Shown here: positions 1 to 6,494 of the stretch, piece after piece
Numbering within the stretch: the stretch's first letter is position 1
How the letters are laid out: the number at the start of each line of letters is the position of its first letter
Assembly (NCBI GenBank): GCA_030453055.1
Contig: JAKDLC010000069.1
Coordinates: 1-8,960 of the forward strand
Length of the DNA: 8,960 nt
Source of the DNA: Nitrosospira sp.
GTDB taxonomy: Bacteria > Pseudomonadota > Gammaproteobacteria > Burkholderiales > Nitrosomonadaceae
Direction: 5' to 3'
Translations under genes and position numbers: made by a program
Notes under the pieces: generated by a model
Databases searched by the model: none
Told to the model about the DNA's origin: nothing
The model's input: only the letters and a program-made list of their open reading frames with translations

Positions 1-37
1 TCTCTTGAATGCGATCCTGAATGCACGAAAAGCGATA

Positions 38-2194
38 ATGCCTGTCCAACCAGCTTCCAACAAAATTGAGCTGTTGGTGACTGTGCCCAAACAACTTTTT
101 CCACGAACCCCTGTTCTTGCTGGCGACAATGTCGCTGCAAAGCGTGAGGAGATACGCGCATATTTTCATGCCACGCTTGACCGCTACGAGCAGCTTTTCG
201 AGACGTTGCATGGCGACGACGCCTATTTCAAAAAACCGATATCGTTGCGGCATCCGCTAATCTTCTACCTGGGCCATACGGCAACCTTCTTTGCAAACAA
301 ATTGCTACTCGCAGGGCTGATTACGGAACGAATAAATCCCAGGATGGAATCCATGTTTGCGGTTGGGGTCGATGAAATGAGTTGGGACGACCTTAATGCT
401 ACTCATTACGACTGGCCGGCTGTTGAAGAAGTGCGCGGCTACCGCAATACAATCCGTTCCATTGTTGACCGGCTTATCCGCGACACTCCGCTGACCTTGC
501 CGATCGGCTGGGATGACCCTTGGTGGACGATCATGATGGGTATCGAGCATGAACGAATCCATCTGGAAACTTCGTCAGTATTGATCCGGCAGCACGCACT
601 GGGACATGTCAGGCCGCATACCGCATGGAAACCTTGCCGGAAATACGGCGACGCGCCACAAAACGAGCTAATCGACGTGCCGGGGGGCACTGTGAATCTG
701 GGCAAGAGCAAGGCTGATCCTGACTATGGATGGGACAATGAATACGGTCGTCATGTAGCCGACGTTGCGGCTTTTCAGGCTGGCAAATACCTGGTGAGCA
801 ATCAGGAGTTCCTTGCCTTCGTTCAGGAAAACGGCTACGGCGAGGAAAGCTATTGGGAAAAGGAAGGCCGCGCCTGGCGATGTCACACACGTGCAGAGCA
901 TCCTACGTTCTGGATCAGGCATGGCGCCGAATGGCGATTGCGCTTGATGACCGAAGAAATACCCATGCCCTGGGATTGGCCGGTCGAGGTGAACTATCAT
1001 GAAGCCAAAGCCTTCTGCAACTGGAAGGCGGCGGCCAGCGGTCAGCCGTTCAGGTTGCCGACGGAAGATGAGTGGTATCGGCTCTATGACGTGGCCGGGT
1101 TGTCCGAAGTTCCTCACGCCGAACCGGCGGCAGCCAATATTCATCTCGACCATTTTGCCTCCAGTCATCCCGTCAACGAATTTCCTCAGGGAGAATTCTA
1201 CGATGTGGTTGGCAACGTCTGGCAGTGGACGGAAACGCCGACCTATCCCTTTGAGGGTTTCGAGATACATCCTCACTACGACGACTTCACCACGCCAACA
1301 TTCGACGGCCGCCATAATCTCATGAAGGGCGGTTCCTGGATTTCAAGCGGCAACGAGTCGCTGAGAAGCGCCCGTTACGCTTTTCGCCGCCATTTCTTCC
1401 AGCATGCCGGCTTTCGCTACGTGGTTGCCGACGCGCCCGCCATTCAGCACGATTCTCACTATGAAACCGATAAGCTGCTTTCGGAGTATGCCGAATTCCA
1501 CTATGGGGATGAGTATTTTGGCGTGCCCAATTTTCCGCAGGCGCTGGCTGAACTGGCTATCGTCGCCATGGGCGACAAGCCGGCGCACAAAGCGCTCGAC
1601 CTCGGTTGTGCTTCGGGGCGCGCCACTTTCGAACTGGCGCGGCACTTCGACGATGTGACCGGTATCGACTTCTCCGCCCGCTTCATTAGCCAAGGCGTCC
1701 AGCTTGCCGAGCAGGGAATATTACGCTATACGCTGACGGATGAGGGTGATCTCGTTTTTTACAAGGAGCGTACGCTGACTGGCCTGGGTCTTGATAGTGT
1801 CAAGCACAAAGTAAAGTTTTACCAAGGCGACGCCTGTAATCTCAAAACCCTGTTCAGCGGCTATGATTTGATCCTCGCGGCCAACCTGATCGATCGCCTT
1901 TACGATCCGGCCAAACTCCTGACAGCCATTCATACACGGCTCAACCTGGGTGGTCTGTTGATGATCGCCTCACCTTATACCTGGTTGGAGGAACATACCA
2001 AACGGGAAGCATGGATTGGCGGATTCAAGCGGGACGGGGAAAGCTTTGGTACCCTGGATGGCTTGAAAGAGGTGTTGGGCAGTCATTTCAAACTGATTCA
2101 CGGCCCGCGAGAGGCGCCGTTTGTCATTCGCGAAACGCGACGGAAATTCCAGCACACGCTCTCGGAAGTGACGATCTGGGAGAGAGTTGCTTGA
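38..2194 (+). CDS. ovoA: OvoA, 5-histidylcysteine sulfoxide synthase fused to a SAM methyltransferase (ovothiol biosynthesis)
   Basis: This is the key cytoplasmic enzyme of ovothiol synthesis. It is a non-haem iron enzyme that joins cysteine to C5 of histidine as a sulfoxide. Its C-terminal domain is expected to N-methylate the 5-thiohistidine formed later. Numbered from ATG 38 (718 residues), a DinB-like region at about 30-185 carries H80 in YLGHT and the HX3HXE iron motif (H171, H175, E177 in HERIHLETS). An FGE/sulfatase-modifying-like domain follows at about 205-460, with FRLPTEDEW, GNVWQWTE and MKGGSW. A methyltransferase occupies about 490-718, with SAM motif I LDLGCASGRA at about D521. 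The methyltransferase fusion and the family pattern favour OvoA over EgtB, which makes ergothioneine. ovoB follows with overlapping stop and start. The start is uncertain: a TTG at 5 is in frame, the frame is open to the window edge, and no good ribosome binding site precedes ATG 38. Confidence 0.93.
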   Translation: MPVQPASNKIELLVTVPKQLFPRTPVLAGDNVAAKREEIRAYFHATLDRYEQLFETLHGDDAYFKKPISLRHPLIFYLGHTATFFANKLLLAGLITERINPRMESMFAVGVDEMSWDDLNATHYDWPAVEEVRGYRNTIRSIVDRLIRDTPLTLPIGWDDPWWTIMMGIEHERIHLETSSVLIRQHALGHVRPHTAWKPCRKYGDAPQNELIDVPGGTVNLGKSKADPDYGWDNEYGRHVADVAAFQAGKYLVSNQEFLAFVQENGYGEESYWEKEGRAWRCHTRAEHPTFWIRHGAEWRLRLMTEEIPMPWDWPVEVNYHEAKAFCNWKAAASGQPFRLPTEDEWYRLYDVAGLSEVPHAEPAAANIHLDHFASSHPVNEFPQGEFYDVVGNVWQWTETPTYPFEGFEIHPHYDDFTTPTFDGRHNLMKGGSWISSGNESLRSARYAFRRHFFQHAGFRYVVADAPAIQHDSHYETDKLLSEYAEFHYGDEYFGVPNFPQALAELAIVAMGDKPAHKALDLGCASGRATFELARHFDDVTGIDFSARFISQGVQLAEQGILRYTLTDEGDLVFYKERTLTGLGLDSVKHKVKFYQGDACNLKTLFSGYDLILAANLIDRLYDPAKLLTAIHTRLNLGGLLMIASPYTWLEEHTKREAWIGGFKRDGESFGTLDGLKEVLGSHFKLIHGPREAPFVIRETRRKFQHTLSEVTIWERVA
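2178..2186 (+). promoter_or_regulatory. Ribosome binding site for ovoB inside the end of ovoA
   Basis: A purine-rich GGGAGAGAG lies inside the last codons of ovoA, with its GGAG core about 8 bases before the TTG at 2191. This spacing selects the TTG start over the much longer upstream open frame, whose N-terminal extension lies wholly inside ovoA. The TTGA overlap of start and stop suggests translational coupling. Confidence 0.6.
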
Positions 2195-3432
2195 GCAGCG
2201 GTTACACGTTCAACCATGATTTCGACAGCGACATCAATCGCGCCGGTACCGCCAGCCTCAAGTATGACGGTCGGAAGAAAATGTTCGGCGCGGCAGAGGT
2301 TATCCCGCTATGGGTCGCGGACATGGATTTTGCCGCACCCCCAGCCGTGGTGCGGGCGCTTGCGGAACGCGCCGCCCATCCTGTATATGGCTACACCGTC
2401 TACCCGGACAGTCTGTATGAATCGTTGATGGACTGGTTGAGACGACGCCATGGTTGGGCGGTGCGACGTGAATGGATCGTAATGTCCCCCGGCGTAGTGC
2501 CCTCGCTGCATGCCGCTGTTATGGCTTTTGCCGAGCCGGGTGAAGCGGTCATCGTGCAGCCGCCAGTGTATTACCCTTTTTTTTCGGCTGTCACCAGCAC
2601 CGGCAGGCAACCGGTATATAATCCGTTGCGTCTGACGAACCGTCGCTATGGCATCGACTTCGATCATCTGGAACAATGCGCAGCGGGAGCCCGGCTGCTC
2701 TTGCTATGTTCCCCGCACAACCCGGTCGGCAGAGTATGGAGCAAGCAGGAACTGGAATGTATTCTGAGAATCGCCAGAAAACACGATCTCGTAATATTCT
2801 CGGATGAAATCCACGCTGATCTGGTCTACCCCGGAAACGAACATCTTACGCTTTCAATGCTGTCGAGAACGTTGGCCGAGAGCAGACCCGATATCGTAAC
2901 TGCCGTCGCGCCCAGCAAGACGTTCAATATACCCGGGCTCAATCTTTCCGCTCTCGTCGTACCCAATCCGGAATGCCGCAGAGCGCTTATCCAGGCATTC
3001 GAGGCGATGCACGTCAGCGCGTCCAATCCTTTCAGTATCGCCGCATTCGAGGCAGCCTACCGGGAAGGGGAGGCATGGCTGGATGAATTGCTGATTTATC
3101 TGCGGCAAACCCGGGATTATGTCGCGGCGTACCTGGCTACCCATCTCCGGGAAATCCGGCTTATCGAACCGGAGGGCACCTATCTATTATGGCTCGATTG
3201 CAGGGCGTTGAAGGTTGGGTTGGGAATGAATGATGCGCAGTTAAGGCATTTCTTTGTGCATGAAGCCGGTGTGGGCATGAGCCCCGGCACGTTGTTCGGT
3301 GAGGCGGGGAGTGGTTTCATGCGCATGAATATCGGCGCGCCGCGCCATATCATTCAAGCGGCACTCGAAAATATCAGGAAAGCTAGGGTGACGCAAGGGA
3401 CCGCTCGCTCAACGAGTAGCACTGGAAGCTGA
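2191..3432 (+). CDS. ovoB: OvoB, PLP-dependent sulfoxide lyase (MalY/PatB-type aminotransferase fold I)
   Basis: This is a fold-type I PLP enzyme of the MalY/PatB cystathionine beta-lyase family, 413 residues from the TTG start. Visible landmarks are VIPLWVADMDF near the N-terminus, N177 in SPHNPVGR, D205 in FSDEIHADL, the PLP-binding K243 in APSKTFNIPGL and the substrate-carboxylate arginine R385 in NIGAPR. By sequence alone it could be a generic C-S lyase. Its overlap with ovoA makes OvoB the best call: cleavage of 5-histidylcysteine sulfoxide to give 5-thiohistidine, pyruvate and ammonia. The start is set by the ribosome binding site at 2178-2186 and by the N-terminus SSGYTFNHDFDSDINRAGT, which fits the family; the frame stays open back to 2011, but that stretch is ovoA read in another frame. 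The last 15 or so residues (RVTQGTARSTSSTGS) look like an unstructured tail. A T8 run sits in the gene at 2577-2584. Confidence 0.88.
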   Translation: MSSGYTFNHDFDSDINRAGTASLKYDGRKKMFGAAEVIPLWVADMDFAAPPAVVRALAERAAHPVYGYTVYPDSLYESLMDWLRRRHGWAVRREWIVMSPGVVPSLHAAVMAFAEPGEAVIVQPPVYYPFFSAVTSTGRQPVYNPLRLTNRRYGIDFDHLEQCAAGARLLLLCSPHNPVGRVWSKQELECILRIARKHDLVIFSDEIHADLVYPGNEHLTLSMLSRTLAESRPDIVTAVAPSKTFNIPGLNLSALVVPNPECRRALIQAFEAMHVSASNPFSIAAFEAAYREGEAWLDELLIYLRQTRDYVAAYLATHLREIRLIEPEGTYLLWLDCRALKVGLGMNDAQLRHFFVHEAGVGMSPGTLFGEAGSGFMRMNIGAPRHIIQAALENIRKARVTQGTARSTSSTGS

Positions 3433-3440
3433 CATTTGCG

Positions 3441-3468
3441 GACAGCCGCATTGCGACTGTCTGTTTTA
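3441..3468 (+). terminator. Probable intrinsic terminator after ovoB
   Basis: Starting 8 bases after the ovoB stop, GACAGCCGC and GCGACTGTC form a nine-position stem with one C/A mismatch around an ATT loop (3441-3461). TGTTTTA follows immediately. The stem is strong, but the T-run is short and interrupted by a G, so termination may be partial. It separates the ovothiol genes from the ABC transporter operon. Confidence 0.5.
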
Positions 3469-3512
3469 CCCCGCCGCACCGTCATAAAATATGATGCCAG
3501 TCAGGTTCTACG

Positions 3513-5855
3513 ATGCCGAACCCCACGCTTTTCGCGATTTCCCCCGCCGACATCTTGCCTGGCGTTTCATCGCCAACCCTGCCTTCCGCCTGGGCTGCGA
3601 CGGTTGAATCGCAGCTTTCCGATGCCGAGCAGGTGCTGGCCTGGATGGAAATCGACCTCGATGCCAGATTGCATTTTACGTCCGGGTTGGTGGTCGTTAC
3701 TAATCGACGCTTACTGGCAAGCACAGCCAACGGTGCGATTTGGAGTGACTGGGCTTATCAGCCGGGACTGACCCTGGTGCGGTACGATCAATCCGGTATT
3801 GGCAGCCTTGAGCTCCTTGATCCGAATTCGCTGCTTGCCCGCTGGCGCTACACACTTGGCAGCGATGCCGCGGCCGCACGTGTGATCGAACATTTCACGC
3901 AGCAACTCGACTGCCGCGTTACCGGAGTGCCGCCCCCGCCCCCGCCTCCGGCGCAGGCCTTGTGCCCTCAATGTCAGAGGATACTTGAGGCACCGCTTTT
4001 GCCCGGCCAGGAAGCGTGCGCGGTGTGCACCGGGGAAATCCATACGCCGCCCTCGACTTGGACGCTGTTCCGTTTGTGGCGTTTCGCCAAGCCTTACAAA
4101 TGGCGGCTGCTGGCCGGCTTTCTGCTGGCACTGGGCAGCACGACGGCGGCGCTGGTACCGCCTTACCTGACCATGCCGCTGATGGATAATGTGCTGATTC
4201 CCTACCAGAACGGCAAGCCGATCGACAGTGAACTTGTCACATTTTATCTCAGCGCGCTGCTCGCCGCGGCGATTGTGGCCTGGATGCTGGGGTGGGCGCG
4301 CACCTATCTGCTGGCGCTGGTCTCCGAACGTATTGGCGCCGACCTGCGCACCGCCACTTATGAACATCTCCTGAAACTTTCGCAGGAATATTTTGGCGGA
4401 AAACGCACCGGCGATCTCATGGCGCGCATCGGCTCGGAAACCGATCGCATCAATGTTTTTATCTCGCTGCACCTGCTCGATTTCGCCACCGACGTGCTGA
4501 TGATCGGCATGACAATCGTAATCCTGGTCTCGATCGACCCCTGGTTGGCATTGGTGACCCTGCTGCCCCTACCCGTAATCGCATGGCTGATCCATCTGGT
4601 ACGCGACAGATTGCGCACCGGATTCGAGAAGGTCGATCGCGCCTGGGCCGAGGTAACCAGCGTGCTCGCCGACACCATCCCCGGCATGCGCGTTGTCAAG
4701 GCCTTTGCGCAGGAGAAGCGCGAGGCCGCTCGATTTCGGGCATCGAACGACCGTAATCTGCGGGTCAACGACCGGGTCAATAAGGTCTGGTCGCTATTCA
4801 CGCCAACGGTGACCCTACTTACGGAAGCCGGGCTGCTCGTGGTGTGGCTTTTCGGTATCTGGCAAGTGTCGAAGGACGCGATTACGGTCGGCGTACTCAC
4901 GGCCTTTCTCGCCTACATCAGCCGTTTCTACCTGCGGCTCGATTCGATGAGCCGCATGGTATCGTTTACGCAGAAAGCGGCGGCGGGAACCAAGCGTATC
5001 TTCGACATCCTTGACCACATTTCCAGCGTTCCGGAACCGGCGCATCCCGTGCATTTGCCAGTGGTCAAGGGTCACATCGAGTTGCGTGGCGTGGGATTTC
5101 GTTATGGTACCCGCAGTGTGACGCGCGACATCAGCATTACGATCCAGCCTGGCGAAATGATCGGCCTGGTGGGCCACAGCGGCTCGGGCAAGAGTACGAT
5201 GGTCAACCTGATCTGCCGCTTCTACGACGTCACCGAAGGCGCGATCCTGCTGGACGGGGTGGACATTCGTTCGCTGCCTGTGGCCGAATACCGCAGGAAC
5301 ATCGGCCTCGTGCTTCAGGAGCCCTTCCTTTTTTTTGGAACGATTGCCGAGAACATCGCCTACGGTAAACCCGGGGCGAGCCGGGAGGAGATTGTCGCCG
5401 CCGCCCGTGCCGCCCACGCGCATGAATTCATCCTTCGCCTGACGCATGGCTACGATTCCCTGGTCGGCGAGCGGGGACAGGCGCTCTCGGGAGGTGAGCG
5501 CCAACGTATCTCGATTGCTCGGGCGCTGCTGATCGACCCGCGCATTCTGATTCTCGACGAGGCCACTTCCTCTGTCGACACAACCACCGAGAAGGAAATC
5601 CAGAAGGCGCTCGAAAATCTGGTGCGCGGCCGCACGACTATCGCCATTGCCCACCGTCTCTCCACCCTGCGCGACACCCACCGGCTGATCGTACTCGACC
5701 GCGGCAGCATCGTTGAGACCGGAAACCACGGCGAACTGATGGCGCGGGAAGGGCATTACTACCGTCTCTATCAGGCCCAGGCACGCAACGTCGACACCGA
5801 GGCCGATTTGCGCCGACCGACGGTCGATCGCAAAGCGGACGTGGGCCGCGAATGA
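3513..5855 (+). CDS. Cyanophycin-associated ABC exporter with N-terminal PH-like and zinc-ribbon module
   Basis: This is a half-transporter of 780 residues with a fused membrane domain and ATPase, expected to work as a homodimer in the inner membrane. Residues 1-140 are a soluble domain with a compact beta-rich pattern (ASTANGAIWSDW, WRYTL), perhaps PH-like. A run of seven prolines follows, then a zinc ribbon with C151, C154, C169 and C172. Six likely membrane segments span about 197-477. The ATPase is intact: Walker A GHSGSGKST (K560), Q-loop LQEPFLFF, signature LSGGERQR (658-665), Walker B ILILDEA (D682, E683) and H-loop H714. Overall it looks like an exporter of the MsbA/lipid A and peptide exporter type, but it is longer because of the N-terminal module. 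The stop overlaps the DUF1854 gene (ATGA), and a CphA-like ligase follows. The substrate is unknown. ATG 3513 has only a weak CAGG upstream. A TAAAAT at 3485-3490 could be a -10 element, but its -35 is poor. Confidence 0.9.
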   Translation: MPNPTLFAISPADILPGVSSPTLPSAWAATVESQLSDAEQVLAWMEIDLDARLHFTSGLVVVTNRRLLASTANGAIWSDWAYQPGLTLVRYDQSGIGSLELLDPNSLLARWRYTLGSDAAAARVIEHFTQQLDCRVTGVPPPPPPPAQALCPQCQRILEAPLLPGQEACAVCTGEIHTPPSTWTLFRLWRFAKPYKWRLLAGFLLALGSTTAALVPPYLTMPLMDNVLIPYQNGKPIDSELVTFYLSALLAAAIVAWMLGWARTYLLALVSERIGADLRTATYEHLLKLSQEYFGGKRTGDLMARIGSETDRINVFISLHLLDFATDVLMIGMTIVILVSIDPWLALVTLLPLPVIAWLIHLVRDRLRTGFEKVDRAWAEVTSVLADTIPGMRVVKAFAQEKREAARFRASNDRNLRVNDRVNKVWSLFTPTVTLLTEAGLLVVWLFGIWQVSKDAITVGVLTAFLAYISRFYLRLDSMSRMVSFTQKAAAGTKRIFDILDHISSVPEPAHPVHLPVVKGHIELRGVGFRYGTRSVTRDISITIQPGEMIGLVGHSGSGKSTMVNLICRFYDVTEGAILLDGVDIRSLPVAEYRRNIGLVLQEPFLFFGTIAENIAYGKPGASREEIVAAARAAHAHEFILRLTHGYDSLVGERGQALSGGERQRISIARALLIDPRILILDEATSSVDTTTEKEIQKALENLVRGRTTIAIAHRLSTLRDTHRLIVLDRGSIVETGNHGELMAREGHYYRLYQAQARNVDTEADLRRPTVDRKADVGRE

Positions 5856-6325
5856 GCCGTAACGTCCCTTACCTGCTGAGCCGTAACGCCTTCGGGCGGC
5901 TGGTTTTTACCGGGACGGATGGCGAGGCGCGTCAAGGCGTGGTCCCGGTACGCGCGTTCCCGATTACTGCCCCGGATCAAGGCATCGCGCTGATCGACGC
6001 GCAAGGCCACGAACTGGTGTGGATTGACCGGTTAAACGATCTGCCGGACGAATTGCGACTTCTTGTCGAAGCCGATCTCGCAAGCCGCGAGTTTATTCCC
6101 GAAATAAAACGAATCCATGAAGTTTCGGGGTTTGCCGCGCCATGCACCTGGCGCGTGGAAACCGACCGCGGCAGGACAGCTTTTATTCTTAAGGGGGAAG
6201 AAGACATTCGCCGCCTGACTCCCCCGGCTTTGCTGATTGCGGATAGTCATGGTATTCACTTCCTGATCCGCGACCGTGCCGCGCTCGATCATCACAGCCG
6301 CAGGATTCTGGACCGCTTCCTTTAA
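5852..6325 (+). CDS. DUF1854 family protein, cyanophycin-associated
   Basis: This small soluble protein of 157 residues has no signal peptide or membrane segment. I recognise the DUF1854 pattern: an N-terminal LLSRNAFGRLVF, then GVVPVRAFPITAP and GHELVWIDRLNDLP at about 29-66, and a charged C-terminal half with FIPEIKRIHEVSGF and a Trp-containing strand. No catalytic motif is visible, and the biochemical function of the family is not known to me. Its ATG overlaps the ABC transporter stop by four bases, so the two are almost certainly co-translated and probably act together, for example as an accessory or regulatory subunit of the ATPase. DUF1854 genes are known to sit beside cyanophycin genes and this ABC transporter type, which matches the CphA-like gene that follows. 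Confidence 0.85.
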   Translation: MSRNVPYLLSRNAFGRLVFTGTDGEARQGVVPVRAFPITAPDQGIALIDAQGHELVWIDRLNDLPDELRLLVEADLASREFIPEIKRIHEVSGFAAPCTWRVETDRGRTAFILKGEEDIRRLTPPALLIADSHGIHFLIRDRAALDHHSRRILDRFL

Positions 6326-6406
6326 AGGGTACCCGCGAGGAAATGCGTTTTCGCAACTTGTGGTCGGCTAAAAGATTCTGTCAGTCTCAGGCAATGTGAA
6401 AGGCAC

Positions 6407-6435
6407 TCGACAAATTTAATTCGCCAAGCTGTAAA
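6407..6435 (+). promoter_or_regulatory. Candidate sigma-70 promoter for the CphA-like gene
   Basis: TCGACA (5 of 6 to TTGACA) and TGTAAA (4 of 6 to TATAAT) are separated by exactly 17 bases, in the 169-base gap between the DUF1854 gene and the ligase. Transcription would start near 6442, leaving a leader of about 50 bases before ATG 6495. The rest of the gap holds an 8-base palindrome GGGTACCC (6327-6334) and a weak hairpin at 6335-6354, and nothing else I recognise. This is a motif match only. Confidence 0.33.
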
Positions 6436-6494
6436 CCAATTCATGTGAACCGCGTTAGTCTACCTTCAATTAATCCTTGCACAATTGTACTATT

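Noticed and set aside
668..1315. Minus-strand open frame of 215 codons opposite ovoA
   Set aside because: It overlaps the conserved FGE-like domain of ovoA and has no recognisable protein features.
2011..2190. N-terminal extension of the ovoB frame back to an ATG at 2011
   Set aside because: These 60 codons lie inside the ovoA methyltransferase domain and do not resemble PLP enzymes. The TTG at 2191 has a good ribosome binding site and gives the family N-terminus.
3711..4472. Minus-strand open frame of 253 codons opposite the ABC N-terminal and membrane region
   Set aside because: The translation is rich in Arg and Gln with no domain pattern, as expected opposite GC-biased coding sequence.
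4815..5756. Minus-strand open frame of 313 codons opposite the ABC transporter ATPase
   Set aside because: It lies entirely opposite a well-conserved coding region with intact Walker and signature motifs, and its translation shows no recognisable domain. It is a shadow produced by codon bias.
6335..6354. Hairpin just after the DUF1854 gene as a terminator
   Set aside because: The stem relies on two G-T pairs and is followed by AACTTG with no T-run, so termination between the DUF1854 and CphA-like genes is not supported.
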